A stretch of 64,000 nucleotides of DNA, taken from assembly GCF_050947335.1 (NCBI RefSeq), contig NW_027473734.1, positions 97,913 to 161,912 of the forward strand, written 5' to 3'. The notes beneath the pieces were generated by a model, which saw only the letters and a list, made by a program, of their open reading frames with translations, had not been told where the DNA came from and ran no database searches. Position numbers and translations under genes: made by a program. This document shows positions 40,900 to 56,350 of the stretch, one piece after another. The stretch is from Megachile rotundata. Taxonomy: Eukaryota; Arthropoda; Insecta; Hymenoptera; Megachilidae. Position 1 is the first letter of the stretch, and each line of letters starts with the position of its first letter.

Positions 40900-41370
40900 T
40901 AATAATATGAGTTAGATTGATAATAATAAGAGTAATGAGTATAGTAATTGTCGTTCTATCGATCATATCTGCATAATATGGTTAATAATATGAGTTACAT
41001 TGATAATAATAAGAGTAATAAGTATAGTAATTGTCGTTCTATCGATCTTATAAGCATAATATGGCTAATAATATGAGTTAGATTGATAATAATAACAGTA
41101 ATGAGTATAGCAATTGCCGTCCTATCGATCATATAAGCATAATATGGCTAAGAATATGAGTTAGATTGATAATAATAAGGGTAATATGTATAGTAATTAT
41201 CGTTCTATCGATCATATAAGCATAATATGGCTAATAATATGAGTTAGATTGATAATAATAAGAGTAATAAGTACAGTAATTGTCGTTCTATCGATCATAT
41301 AAGCATAATATGGCTAATATAATGAGTTAGATTGATAATAATAACAGTAATGAGTATAGTAATTGTCGTC

Positions 41371-42423
41371 CTATCGATCATATAAGCATAATATGGCTAA
41401 TAATATGAGTTAGATTGATAATAATAACAGTAATGAGTATAGCAATTGTCGTCCTATCGATCATATAAGCATAATATGGCTAATAATATGAGTTAGATTG
41501 ATAATAATAAGGGTAATATGTATAGTAATTATAGTTCTATCGATCATATAAGCATAATATGGCTAATAATATGAGTTAGATTGATAATAATAACAGTAAT
41601 GAGTATAGTAATTGTCGTCCTATCGATCATATAAGCAGAATATGGCTAATAATATGAGTTAGATTGATAATAGTAAGAGTAATGAGTATAGCAATTGTCG
41701 TACTATCGATCATATAAGCATAATGTGGCTAATAATATGAGTTAGTTTGATAATAATAAGAGTAATGAGTCTAGTAATTGTCGTTCTATCGATCATATCT
41801 GCATAATATGGTTAATAATATTAGTTAGAATGATAACAGTGAGTGTAATAAGTTTAGTAATTGTCGTTCTATCGATAATATAATCATAATATGGCTAATA
41901 ATATGAGTTAGATTGATAATAATAACAGTAATGAGTATAGTAATTGTCGTCCTATCGATCATATAAGCAGAATATGGCTAATAATATGAGTTAGATTGAT
42001 AATAATAACAGTAATGAGTATAGCAATTGTCGTTCTATCGATCATATAAGCATAATATGGCTAATATAATGAGTTAGATTGATAATAATAACAGTAATGA
42101 GTATAGCAATTGTCGTCCTATCGATCATATAAGCATTATATGGCTAATAATATGAGTTAGATTGATAATAATAAGGGTAATATGTATAGTAATTATCGTT
42201 CTATCGATCATATAAGCATAATATGGCTAATAATATGAGTTAGATTGATAATAATAACAGTAATGAGTGTAGTAATTGTCGTCCTATCGATCATATAACC
42301 AGAATATGGCTAATAATATGAGTTAGATTGATAATAGTAAGAGTAATGAGTATAGCAATTGTCGTACTATCGATCATATAAGCATAATGTGGCTAATAAT
42401 ATGAGTTAGTTTGATAATAATAA
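41371..42423 (+). repeat. 23-monomer offset duplication, with 43280-44332 (offset 1,909 bp)
   Basis: These 1053 bp match 43280-44332. Two differences were noticed, both in the otherwise conserved core: 41884 T (ATAATCATAAT) against G, and 42299 C (ATAACCAGAAT) against G. At 42424 this copy jumps to an F-class monomer while the other continues in G3. Confidence 0.85.
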
Positions 42424-42457
42424 GGGTAATATGTATAGTAATTATCGTTCTATCGAT

Positions 42458-43237
42458 CATATAAGCATAATATGGCTAATAATATGAGTGAGATTGATAA
42501 TAATAAGAGTAATGAGTATAGTAATTGTCGTTCTATCGATCATATAAGCACAATATGGCTAATAATATGAGTTAGATTGATAATAATAAGAGTAATAAGT
42601 ACAGTAATTGTCGTTCTATCGACCATATAAGCATAATATGGCTAATAAAATGAGTTAGATTGATAATAATAACAATAATGAGTATAGTGATTGTCGTCCT
42701 ATCGATCATATAAGCATAATATGGCTAATAATATGAGTTACATTGATAAAAGTGAGTGTAATAAGTTTAGTAAATGTCGTTCTATCGATCATATAAGCAT
42801 AATACAGCTAATAATATTAGTTACATTGATAATAATAAGAGTAATAAGTATAGTAATTGTCGTTCTATCGATCATATAAGCATAATATGGCTAATAATAT
42901 GAGTTAGATTCATAATAATAACAGTAATGAGTATAGTAATTGTCGTCCTATCGATCATATAAGCATAATATGGCTAATAATATGAGTTAGATTGATAATA
43001 ATAAGAGTAATGAGTATAGTAATTGTCGTTCTATCGATCATATCTGCATAATATGGCTAATAATATGAGTGAGATTGATAATAATAAGAGTAATGAGTAT
43101 AGTAATTGTCGTTCTATCGATCATATCTGCATAATATGGTTAATAATATGAGTTAGATTGATAATAGTGAGTGTAATAAGTTTAGTAAATGTCGTTCTAT
43201 CGATCATATAAGCATAATATAGCTAATAATATGAGTT
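42458..43237 (+). repeat. 30-monomer offset duplication, with 44948-45727 (offset 2,490 bp)
   Basis: These 780 bp match 44948-45727. Substitutions are seen in TAGTGATTG (near 42690, where the other has TAGTAATTG), TTACATTGATAAAAG (near 42740, other TTAGATTG) and GAGTGAGATTG (near 43071, other GAGTTAGATTG). The block interleaves with the 23-monomer duplication, so this stretch has been copied at least twice. Confidence 0.82.
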
Positions 43238-46200
43238 ACATTGATAATAATAAGAGTAATAAGTATAGTAATTGTCGTTCTATCGATCATATAAGCATAA
43301 TATGGCTAATAATATGAGTTAGATTGATAATAATAACAGTAATGAGTATAGCAATTGTCGTCCTATCGATCATATAAGCATAATATGGCTAATAATATGA
43401 GTTAGATTGATAATAATAAGGGTAATATGTATAGTAATTATAGTTCTATCGATCATATAAGCATAATATGGCTAATAATATGAGTTAGATTGATAATAAT
43501 AACAGTAATGAGTATAGTAATTGTCGTCCTATCGATCATATAAGCAGAATATGGCTAATAATATGAGTTAGATTGATAATAGTAAGAGTAATGAGTATAG
43601 CAATTGTCGTACTATCGATCATATAAGCATAATGTGGCTAATAATATGAGTTAGTTTGATAATAATAAGAGTAATGAGTCTAGTAATTGTCGTTCTATCG
43701 ATCATATCTGCATAATATGGTTAATAATATTAGTTAGAATGATAACAGTGAGTGTAATAAGTTTAGTAATTGTCGTTCTATCGATAATATAAGCATAATA
43801 TGGCTAATAATATGAGTTAGATTGATAATAATAACAGTAATGAGTATAGTAATTGTCGTCCTATCGATCATATAAGCAGAATATGGCTAATAATATGAGT
43901 TAGATTGATAATAATAACAGTAATGAGTATAGCAATTGTCGTTCTATCGATCATATAAGCATAATATGGCTAATATAATGAGTTAGATTGATAATAATAA
44001 CAGTAATGAGTATAGCAATTGTCGTCCTATCGATCATATAAGCATTATATGGCTAATAATATGAGTTAGATTGATAATAATAAGGGTAATATGTATAGTA
44101 ATTATCGTTCTATCGATCATATAAGCATAATATGGCTAATAATATGAGTTAGATTGATAATAATAACAGTAATGAGTGTAGTAATTGTCGTCCTATCGAT
44201 CATATAAGCAGAATATGGCTAATAATATGAGTTAGATTGATAATAGTAAGAGTAATGAGTATAGCAATTGTCGTACTATCGATCATATAAGCATAATGTG
44301 GCTAATAATATGAGTTAGTTTGATAATAATAAGAGTAATGAGTCTAGTAATTGTCGTTCTATCGATCATATCTGCATAATATGGTTAATAATATTAGTTA
44401 GAATGATAACAGTGAGTGTAATAAGTTTAGTAATTGTCGTTCTATCGATAATATAAGCATAATATGGCTAATAATATGAGTGAGATTGATAATAATAAGA
44501 GTAATGAGTATAGTAATTGTAGTTCTATCGATCATATAAGCATAATATGGCTAATAATATGAGTTAGATTGATAATAATAAGAGTAATAAGTACAGTAAT
44601 TGTCATTCTATCGATCATATAAGCATAATATAGCTAATAATATGAGTTACATTGATAATAATAAGAGTAATAAGTATAGTAATTGTCGTTCTATCGATCA
44701 TATAAGCATAATATGGCTAATAATATGAGTTAGATTGATAATAATAACAGTAATGAGTATAGTAATTGTCGTCCTATCGATCATATAAGCATAATATGGC
44801 TAATAATATGAGTTAGATTGATAATAATAAGAGTAATGAGTATAGTAATTGTCGTTCTATCGATCATATCTGCATAATATGGTTAATAATATGAGTTAGA
44901 TTGATAATAGTGAGTGTAATAAGTATAGTAATTGTCGTTCTATCGATAATATAAGCATAATATGGCTAATAATATGAGTGAGATTGATAATAATAAGAGT
45001 AATGAGTATAGTAATTGTCGTTCTATCGATCATATAAGCACAATATGGCTAATAATATGAGTTAGATTGATAATAATAAGAGTAATAAGTACAGTAATTG
45101 TCGTTCTATCGACCATATAAGCATAATATGGCTAATAAAATGAGTTAGATTGATAATAATAACAATAATGAGTATAGTAATTGTCGTCCTATCGATCATA
45201 TAAGCATAATATGGCTAATAATATGAGTTAGATTGATAAAAGTGAGTGTAATAAGTTTAGTAAATGTCGTTCTATCGATCATATAAGCATAATACAGCTA
45301 ATAATATTAGTTACATTGATAATAATAAGAGTAATAAGTATAGTAATTGTCGTTCTATCGATCATATAAGCATAATATGGCTAATAATATGAGTTAGATT
45401 CATAATAATAACAGTAATGAGTATAGTAATTGTCGTCCTATCGATCATATAAGCATAATATGGCTAATAATATGAGTTAGATTGATAATAATAAGAGTAA
45501 TGAGTATAGTAATTGTCGTTCTATCGATCATATCTGCATAATATGGCTAATAATATGAGTTAGATTGATAATAATAAGAGTAATGAGTATAGTAATTGTC
45601 GTTCTATCGATCATATCTGCATAATATGGTTAATAATATGAGTTAGATTGATAATAGTGAGTGTAATAAGTTTAGTAAATGTCGTTCTATCGATCATATA
45701 AGCATAATATAGCTAATAATATGAGTTTGATTGATAATAATAAGAGTAATGAGTATAGCAATTGTCGTCCTATCGATCATATAAGCATAATATGGCTAAT
45801 AATATGAGTTAGATTGATAATAATAAGGGTAGTATGTATAGTAATTATAGTTCTATCGATCATATAAGCATAATATGGCTAATAATATGAGTTAGATTGA
45901 TAATAATAACAGTAATGAGTATAGTAATTGTCGTCCTATCGATCATATAAGCAGAATATGGCTAATAATATGAGTTAGATTGATAATAGTAAGAGTAATG
46001 AGTATAGCAATTGTCGTACTATCGATCATATAAGCATAATGTGGCTAATAATATGAGTTAGTTTGATAATAATAAGAGTAATGAGTCTAGTAATTGTCGT
46101 TCTATCGATCATATCTGCATAATATGGTTAATAATATTAGTTAGAATGATAACAGTGAGTGTAATAAGTTTAGTAATTGTCGTTCTATCGATAATATAAG

Positions 46201-47914
46201 CATAATATGGCTAATAATATGAGTTAGATTGATAATAATAACAGTAATGAGTATAGTAATTGTCGTCCTATCGATCATATAAGCAGAATATGGCTAATAA
46301 TATGAGTTAGATTGATAATAGTAAGAGTAATGAGTATAGCAATTGTCGTACTATCGATCATATAAGCATAATGTGGCTAATAATATGAGTTAGTTTGATA
46401 ATAATAAGAGTAATGAGTCTAGTAATTGTCGTTCTATCGATCATACCTGCATAATATGGTTAATAATATTAGTTAGAATGATAACAGTGAGTGTAATAAG
46501 TTTAGTAATTGTCGTTCTATCGATAATATAAGCATAATATGGCTAATAATATGAGTGAGATTGATAATAATAAGAGTAATGAGTATAGTAATTGTCGTCC
46601 TATCGATCATATAAGCATAATATGGCTAATAATATGAGTTAGATTGATAATAATAACAGTAATGAGTATAGCAATTGTCGTTCTATCGATCATATAAGCA
46701 TAATATGGCTAATATAATGAGTTAGATTGATAATAATAACAGTAATGAGTATAGCAATTGTCGTCCTATCGATCATATAAGCATAATATGGCTAATAATA
46801 TGAGTTAGATTGATAATAATAAGGGTAATATGTATAGTAATTATCGTTCTATCGATCATATAAGCATAATATGGCTAATAATATGAGTTAGATTGATAAT
46901 AATAACAGTAATGAGTGTAGTAATTGTCGTCCTATCGATCATATAAGCAGAATATGGCTAATAATATGAGTTAGATTGATAATAGTAAGAGTAATGAGTA
47001 TAGCAATTGTCGTGCTATCGATCATATAAGCATAATGTGGCTAATAATATGAGTTAGTTTGATAATAGTAAGAGTAATGAGTCTAGTAATTGTCGTTCTA
47101 TCGATCATATCTGCATAATATGGTTAATAATATTAGTTAGAATGATAACAGTGAGTGTAATAAGTTTAGTAATTGTCGTTCTATCGATAATATAAGCATA
47201 ATATGGCTAATAATATGAGTGAGATTGATAATAATAAGAGTAATGAGTATAGTAATTGTCGTTGTATCGATCATATAAGCAGAATATGGCTAATAATATG
47301 AGTTAGATTGATAATAATAAGAGTAATAAGTACAGTAATTGTCATTCTATCGATCATATAAGCATAATATGGCTAATAATATGAGTTACATTGATAATAG
47401 TGAGTGTAATAAGTTTAGTAAATGTCGTTCTATCGATCATATAAGCATAATATAGCTAATAATATGAGTTACACTGATAATAATAAGAGTAATAAGTATA
47501 GTAATTGTCGTTCTATCGATCATATAAGCATAATATGGCTAATAATATGAGTTAGATTGATAATAATAACAGTAATGAGTATAGTAATTGTCGTCCTATC
47601 GATCATATAAGCATAATATGGCTAATAATATGAGTTAGATTGATAATAATAAGAGTAATGAGTATAGTAATTGTCGTTCTATCGATCATATCTGCATAAT
47701 ATGGCTAATAATATGAGTTAGATTGATAATAATAAGAGCAATGAGTATAGTAATTGTCGTTCTATCGATCATATCTGCATAATATGGCTAATAATATGAG
47801 TTAGATTGATAATAATAAGAGCAATGAGTATAGTAATTGTCGTTCTATCGATCATATCTGCATAATATGGTTAATAATATGAGTTAGATTGATAATAATA
47901 AGAGTAATAAGTAC

Positions 47915-48451
47915 AGTAATTGTCGTTCTATCGATCATATAAGCATAATATGGCTAATAATATGAGTTAGATTGATAATAATAAGAGTAATGAGTCTAGT
48001 AATTGTCGTTCTATCGATCATATCTGCATAATATGGTTAATAATATGAGTTAGATTGATAATAATAAGTGTAATGAGTATAGTAATTGTCGTTCTATCGA
48101 TCATATCTGCATAATATGGTTAATAATATGAGTTACATTGATAATAGTGAGTGTAATAAGTTTAGTAAATGTCGTTCTATCGATAATATAAGCATAACAT
48201 AGCTAATAATATGAGTTACATTGATAATAATAAGAGTAATAAGTATAGTAATTGTCGTTCTATCGATCATATAAGCATAATATGCCTAATAATATGAGTA
48301 AGATTGATAATAATAAGAATAATGAGTCTAGTAATTGTCGTTCTATCGATCATATCTGCATAATATGGTTAATAATATGAGTTAGATTGATAATAATAAG
48401 AGTAATGAGTACAGTAATTGTCGTTCTATCGATCATATCTGCATAATATGG
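47915..48451 (+). repeat. 8-monomer near-tandem duplication, with 48579-49115 (period 664 bp)
   Basis: These 537 bp match 48579-49115. A private change is GCATAACATAGC at 48198, where the other copy has GCATAATATAGC. Both copies carry AAGTGTAATGAG and the GCATAATATGCC variant (48275 and 48939). A relative lies near 37276-37485. Confidence 0.85.
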
Positions 48452-51050
48452 CTAATAATATGAGTTAGATTGATAAAAGTGAGTGTAATAAGTTTAGTAA
48501 ATGTCGTTCTATCGATCATATAAGCATAATATAGCTAATAATATGAGTTAGATTGATAATAATAAGAGTAATGAGTATAGTAATTGTCGTTCTATCGATC
48601 ATATAAGCATAATATGGCTAATAATATGAGTTAGATTGATAATAATAAGAGTAATGAGTCTAGTAATTGTCGTTCTATCGATCATATCTGCATAATATGG
48701 TTAATAATATGAGTTAGATTGATAATAATAAGTGTAATGAGTATAGTAATTGTCGTTCTATCGATCATATCTGCATAATATGGTTAATAATATGAGTTAC
48801 ATTGATAATAGTGAGTGTAATAAGTTTAGTAAATGTCGTTCTATCGATAATATAAGCATAATATAGCTAATAATATGAGTTACATTGATAATAATAAGAG
48901 TAATAAGTATAGTAATTGTCGTTCTATCGATCATATAAGCATAATATGCCTAATAATATGAGTAAGATTGATAATAATAAGAATAATGAGTCTAGTAATT
49001 GTCGTTCTATCGATCATATCTGCATAATATGGTTAATAATATGAGTTAGATTGATAATAATAAGAGTAATGAGTACAGTAATTGTCGTTCTATCGATCAT
49101 ATCTGCATAATATGGTTAATAATATGAGTTACATTGATAATAATAAGAGTAATAAGTATAGTAATTGTCGTTCTATCGATCTTATAAGCATAATATGGCT
49201 AATAATATGAGTTAGATTGATAATAATAACAGTAATGAGTATAGCAATTGCCGTCCTATCGATCATATAAGCATAATATGGCTAATAATATGAGTTAGAT
49301 TGATAATAATAAGGGTAATATGTATAGTAATTATCGTTCTATCGATCATATATGCATAATATGGCTAATAATATGAGTTAGATTGATAATAATAAGGGTA
49401 ATATGTATAGTAATTATCGTTCTATCGATCATATAAGCATAATATGGCTAATAATATGAGTTAGATTGATAATAATAACAGTAATGAGTATAGTAATTGT
49501 CGTCCTATCGATCATATAAGCATAATAAGGCTAATAATATGAGTTAGATTGATAATAATAAGAGTAATATGTATAGTAATTATCGTTCTATCGATAATAT
49601 AAGCATAATATGGCTAATAATATGAGTTAGATTGATAATAATAACAGTAATGAGTATAGTAATTGTCGTCCTACCGATCATATAAGCAGAATATGGCTAA
49701 TAATATGAGTTAGATTGATAATAGTAAGAGTAATGAGTATAGCAATTGTCGTACTATCGATCATATAAGCATAATGTGGCTAATAATATGAGTTAGATTG
49801 ATAATAATAAGAGTAATGAGTCTAGTAATTGTCGTTCTATCGATCATATCTGCATAATATGGTTAATAATATTAGTTAGAATGATAACAGTGAGTGTAAT
49901 AAGTTTAGTGATTGTCGTTCTATCGATAATATAAGCATAATATGGCTAATAATATGAGTGAGATTGATAATAATAAGAGTAATGAGTATAGTAATTGTCG
50001 TTCTATCGATCATATAAGCAGAATATGGCTAATAATATGAGTTAGATTGATAATAATAAGAGCAATAAGTACAGTAATTGTCATTCTATCGATCATATAA
50101 GCATAATATGGCTAATAATATGAGTTACATTGATAATAGTGAGTGTAATAAGTTTAGTAAATGTCGTTCTATCGATCATATAAGCATAATATAGCTAATA
50201 ATATGAGTTACACTGATAATAATAAGAGTAATAAGTATAGTAATTGTCGTTCTATCGATCATATAAGCATAATATGGCTAATAATATGAGTTAGATTGAT
50301 AATAATAACAGTAATGAGTATAGTAATTGTCGTCCTATCGATCATATAAGCATAATATGGCTAATAATATGAGTTAGATTGATAATAGTAAGAGTAATGA
50401 GTATAGTAATTGTCGTTCTATCGATCATATCTGCATAATATGGCTAATAATATGAGTTAGATTGATAATAATAAGAGCAATGAGTATAGTAATTGTCGTT
50501 CTATCGATCATATCTGCATAATATGGTTAATAATATGAGTTAGATTGATAATAATAAGAGTAATAAGTACAGTAATTGTCGTTCTATCGATCATATAAGC
50601 ATAATATGGCTAATAATATGAGTTAGATTGATAAAAGTGAGTGTAATAAGTTTAGTAAATGTCGTTCTATCGATCATATAAGCATAATATAGCTAATAAT
50701 ATGAGTTAGATTGATAATAATAAGAGTAATGAGTATAGTAATTGTCGTTCTATCGATCATATAAGCATAATATGGCTAATAATATGAGTTAGATTGATAA
50801 TAATAAGAGTAATGAGTCTAGTAATTGTCGTTCTATCGATCATATCTGCATAATATGGTTAATAATATGAGTTACATTGATAATAATAAGAGTAATAAGT
50901 ATAGTAATTGTCGTTCTATCGATCATATAAGCATAATATGCCTAATAATATGAGTAAGATTGATAATAATAAGAATAATGAGTCTAGTAATTGTCGTTCT
51001 ATCGATCATATCTGCATAATATGGTTAATAATATGAGTTAGATTGATAAT

Positions 51051-51300
51051 AATAAGAGTAATGAGTACAGTAATTGTCGTTCTATCGATCATATCTGCAT
51101 AATATGGTTAATAATATGAGTTACATTGATAATAATAAGAGTAATAAGTATAGTAATTGTCGTTCTATCGATCATATCTGCATAATATGGTTAATAATAT
51201 GAGTTAGATTGATAATAATAAGAGTAATGAGTACAGTAATTGTCGTTCTATCGATCATATCTGCATAATATGGTTAATAATATGAGTTACATTGATAATA
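51051..51300 (+). repeat. Dimer (166-bp) tandem duplication
   Basis: The pair made of a GAGTACAG/ATCTGC/GGTT monomer and a TTACATTG monomer occurs twice in succession, with GTACAG at about 51064 and 51230, 166 bp apart. It is the shortest duplication after single monomers. Single-monomer doublings of the AAGGGTAATATG class occur nearby at 49318/49401, 51470/51553 and 56700/56783. Confidence 0.8.
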
Positions 51301-52021
51301 ATAAGAGTATTAAGTATAGTAATTGTCGTTCTATCGATCTTATAAGCATAATATGGCTAATAATATGAGTTAGATTGATAATAATAACAGTAATGAGTAT
51401 AGCAATTGCCGTCCTATCGATCATATAAGCATAATATGGCTAATAATATGAGTTAGATTGATAATAATAAGGGTAATATGTATAGTAATTATCGTTCTAT
51501 CGATCATATAAGCATAATATGGCTAATAATATGAGTTAGATTGATAATAATAAGGGTAATATGTATAGTAATTATCGTTCTATCGATCATATAAGCATAA
51601 TATGGCTAATAATATGAGTTAGATTGATAATAATAACAGTAATGAGTATAGTAATTGTCGTCCTATCGATCATATAAGCATAATAAGGCTAATAATATGA
51701 GTTAGATTGATAATAATAAGAGTAATATGTATAGTAATTATCGTTCTATCGATCATATAAGCATAATATGGCTAATAATATGAGTTAGATTGATAATAAT
51801 AACAGTAATGAGTATAGTAATTGTCGTCCTACCGATCATATAAGCAGAATATGGCTAATAATATGAGTTAGATTGATAATAGTAAGAGTAATGAGTATAG
51901 CAATTGTCGTACTATCGATCATATAAGCATAATGTGGCTAATAATATGAGTTAGATTGATAATAATAAGAGTAATGAGTCTAGTAATTGTCGTTCTATCG
52001 ATCATATAAGCATAATATAGC

Positions 52022-52934
52022 TAATAATATGAGTTAGATTGATAATAATAAGAGTAATGAGTATAGTAATTGTCGTTCTATCGATCATATCTGCATAATA
52101 TGGTTAATAATATGAGTTACATTGATAATAATAAGAGTAATAAGTATAGTAATTGTCGTTCTATCGATCTTATAAGCATAATATGGCTAATAATATGAGT
52201 TAGATTGATAATAATAACAGTAATGAGTATAGCAATTGCCGTCCTATCGATCATATAAGCATAATATGGCTAAGAATATGAGTTAGATTGATAATAATAA
52301 GGGTAATATGTATAGTAATTATCGTTCTATCGATCATATAAGCATAATATGGCTAATAATATGAGTTAGATTGATAATAATAACAGTAATGAGTATAGTA
52401 ATTGTCGTCCTATCGATCATATAAGCATAATAAGGCTAATAATATGAGTTAGATTGATAATAATAAGAGTAATATGTATAGTAATTATCGTTCTATCGAT
52501 CATATAAGCATAATATGGCTAATAATATGAGTTAGATTGATAATAATAACAGTAATGAGTATAGTAATTGTCGTCCTATCGATCATATAAGCAGAATATG
52601 GCTAATAATATGAGTTAGATTGATAATAGTAAGAATAATGAGTATAGCAATTGTCGTACTATCAATCATATAAGCATAATGTGGCTAATAATATGAGTTA
52701 GATTGATAATAATAAGAGTAATGAGTCTAGTAACTGTCGTTCTATCGATCATATCTGCATAATATGGTTAATAATATTAGTTAGAATGATAACAGTGAGT
52801 GTAATAAGTTTAGTGATTGTCGTTCTATCGATAATATAAGCATAATATGGCTAATAATATGAGTGAGATTGATAAAAGTGAGTGTAATAAGTGTAGTAAA
52901 TGTGGTTCTATCGATCATATAAGCATAATATAGC
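52022..52934 (+). repeat. 11-monomer higher-order unit (913 bp), tandem copy 1
   Basis: The order of marks is: ATCTGC/GGTT; TTACATTG with CTTATAAGC; TTGCCGTCC; AAGAATATGAG with AAGGGTAATATG; class E ending AATAAGGC; GAGTAATATG; class E ending GCAGAATATGG; GTAAGAATAATG with CTATCAATC; GAGTCTAGTAACTG; TTAGAATGATAACAG with TATCGATAATATAAG; GAGTGAG with AAATGTGG. It is continuous with two further copies, which makes this the clearest regular higher-order repeat in the window. Confidence 0.92.
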
Positions 52935-53847
52935 TAATAATATGAGTTAGATTGATAATAATAAGAGTAATGAGTATAGTAATTGTCGTTCTATCGATCA
53001 TATCTGCATAATATGGTTAATAATATGAGTTACATTGATAATAATAAGAGTAATAAGTATAGTAATTGTCGTTCTATCGATCTTATAAGCATAATATGGC
53101 TAATAATATGAGTTAGATTGATAATAATAACAGTAATGAGTATAGCAATTGCCGTCCTATCGATCATATAAGCATAATATGGCTAAGAATATGAGTTAGA
53201 TTGATAATAATAAGGGTAATATGTATAGTAATTATCGTTCTATCGATCATATAAGCATAATATGGCTAATAATATGAGTTAGATTGATAATAATAACAGT
53301 AATGAGTATAGTAATTGTCGTCCTATCGATCATATAAGCATAATAAGGCTAATAATATGAGTTAGATTGATAATAATAAGAGTAATATGTATAGTAATTA
53401 TCGTTCTATCGATCATATAAGCATAATATGGCTAATAATATGAGTTAGATTGATAATAATAACAGTAATGAGTATAGTAATTGTCGTCCTATCGATCATA
53501 TAAGCAGAATATGGCTAATAATATGAGTTAGATTGATAATAGTAAGAATAATGAGTATAGCAATTGTCGTACTATCAATCATATAAGCATAATGTGGCTA
53601 ATAATATGAGTTAGATTGATAATAATAAGAGTAATGAGTCTAGTAACTGTCGTTCTACCGATCATATCTGCATAATATGGTTAATAATATTAGTTAGAAT
53701 GATAACAGTGAGTGTAATAAGTTTAGTGATTGTCGTTCTATCGATAATATAAGCATAATATGGCTAATAATATGAGTGAGATTGATAAAAGTGAGTGTAA
53801 TAAGTGTAGTAAATGTGGTTCTATCGATCATATAAGCATAATATAGC
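52935..53847 (+). repeat. 11-monomer higher-order unit (913 bp), tandem copy 2
   Basis: This copy follows the first directly with identical monomer order. The one private difference I noticed is TTCTACCGATC near 53658, where the other copies have TTCTATCGATC. The change destroys the ATCGAT palindrome in that monomer. Confidence 0.92.
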
Positions 53848-54760
53848 TAATAATATGAGTTAGATTGATAATAATAAGAGTAATGAGTATAGTAATTGTC
53901 GTTCTATCGATCATATCTGCATAATATGGTTAATAATATGAGTTACATTGATAATAATAAGAGTAATAAGTATAGTAATTGTCGTTCTATCGATCTTATA
54001 AGCATAATATGGCTAATAATATGAGTTAGATTGATAATAATAACAGTAATGAGTATAGCAATTGCCGTCCTATCGATCATATAAGCATAATATGGCTAAG
54101 AATATGAGTTAGATTGATAATAATAAGGGTAATATGTATAGTAATTATCGTTCTATCGATCATATAAGCATAATATGGCTAATAATATGAGTTAGATTGA
54201 TAATAATAACAGTAATGAGTATAGTAATTGTCGTCCTATCGATCATATAAGCATAATAAGGCTAATAATATGAGTTAGATTGATAATAATAAGAGTAATA
54301 TGTATAGTAATTATCGTTCTATCGATCATATAAGCATAATATGGCTAATAATATGAGTTAGATTGATAATAATAACAGTAATGAGTATAGTAATTGTCGT
54401 CCTATCGATCATATAAGCAGAATATGGCTAATAATATGAGTTAGATTGATAATAGTAAGAATAATGAGTATAGCAATTGTCGTACTATCAATCATATAAG
54501 CATAATGTGGCTAATAATATGAGTTAGATTGATAATAAAAAGAGTAATGAGTCTAGTAACTGTCGTTCTATCGATCATATCTGCATAATATGGTTAATAA
54601 TATTAGTTAGAATGATAACAGTGAGTGTAATAAGTTTAGTGATTGTCGTTCTATCGATAATATCAGCATAATATGGCTAATAATATGAGTGAGATTGATA
54701 AAAGTGAGTGTAATAAGTGTAGTAAATGTGGTTCTATCGATCATATAAGCATAATATAGC
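53848..54760 (+). repeat. 11-monomer higher-order unit (913 bp), tandem copy 3
   Basis: This is the third tandem copy. Private differences noticed are GATAATAAAAAGAG near 54535 and CGATAATATCAGC near 54660. The second is also found in the class J module. After 54760 the next two monomers begin like a fourth copy but soon change to the class B/C pattern seen near 9400. Confidence 0.92.
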
Positions 54761-55973
54761 TAATAATATGAGTTAGATTGATAATAATAAGAGTAATGAG
54801 TATAGTAATTGTCGTTCTATCGATCATATAAGCATAATATGGCTAATAATATGAGTTAGATTGATAATAGTGAGTGTAATAAGTTTAGTAAATGTCGTTC
54901 TATCGATCATATAAGCATAATATAGCTAATAATATGAGTTACATTGATAATAATAAGAGTAATAAGTATAGTAATTGTCGTTCTATCGATCATATAAGCA
55001 TAATATGGCTAATAATATGAGTTAGATTGATAAAAGTGAGTGTAATAAGTTTAGTAAATGTCGTTCTATCGATCATATAAGCATAATATAGCTAATAATA
55101 TGAGTTAGATTGATAATAATAAGAGTAATGAGTATAGTAATTGTCGTTCTATCGATCATATAAGCATAATATGGCTAATAATATGAGTTAGATTGATAAT
55201 AATAAGAGTAATGAGTCTAGTAATTGTCGTTCTATCGATCATATCTGCATAATATGGTTAATAATATGAGTTAGATTGATAATAGTAAGAGTAATGAGTA
55301 TAGTAATTGTCGTTCTATCGATCATATCTGCATAATATGGTTAATAATATGAGTTACATTGATAATAGTGAGTGTAATAAGTTTAGTAAATGTCGTTCTA
55401 TCGATCATATAAGCATAATATAGCTAATAATATGAGTTACATTGATAATAATAAGAGTAATAAGTATAGTAAGTGTCGTTCTATCGATCATATAAGCATA
55501 ATATGGCTAATAATATGAGTTAGATTGATAATAATAACAGTAATGAGTATAGTAATTGTCGTCCTATCGATCATATAAGCATAATATGGCTAATAATATG
55601 AGTTAGATTGATAATAATAAGAGTAATGAGTATAGTAATTGTCGTTCTATCGATCATATCTGCATAATATGGTTAATAATATGAGTTAGATTGATAATAG
55701 TGAGTGTAATAAGTTTAGTAAATGTCGTTCTATCGATCATATAAGCATAATATAGCTAATAATATGAGTTACATTGATAATAATAAGAGTAATAAGTATA
55801 GTAATTGTCGTTCTATCGATCATATAAGCATAATATGGCTAATAATATGAGTTAGATTGATAAAAGTGAGTGTAATAAGTTTAGTAAATGTCGTTCTATC
55901 GATCATATAAGCATAATATAGCTAATAATATGAGTTAGATTGATAATAATAAGAGCAATGAGTATAGTAATTG

Positions 55974-56350
55974 TCGTTCTATCGATCATATAAGCATAAT
56001 ATGGCTAATAATATGAGTTATATTGATAATAATAAGAGTAATGAGTCTAGTAATTGTCGTTCTATCGATCATATCTGCATAATATGGTTAATAATATGAG
56101 TTAGATTAATAACAATAAGTGTAATGAGTATAGTGATTGTCGTTCTATCGATCATATCTGCATAATATGGTTAATAATATGAGTTACATTGATAATAGTG
56201 AGTGTAATAAGTTTAGTAAATGTCGTTCTATCGATAATATAAGCATAATATAGCTAATAATATGAGTTACATTGATAATAATAAGAGTAATAAGTATAGT
56301 AATTGTCGTTCTATCGATCATATAAGCATAATATGCCTAATAATATGAGT
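55974..56350 (+). repeat. 10-monomer offset duplication, with 56804-57180 (offset 830 bp)
   Basis: These 377 bp match 56804-57180. Shared rare marks are TTATATTG at the monomer start, TTAATAACAATAAGTG (56104 and 56934), TAGTGATTG and GCATAATATGCC (56326 and 57156). The match stops at GAGTAAG against GAGTTAG. It is a partial second copy of an 830-bp stretch. Confidence 0.85.
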
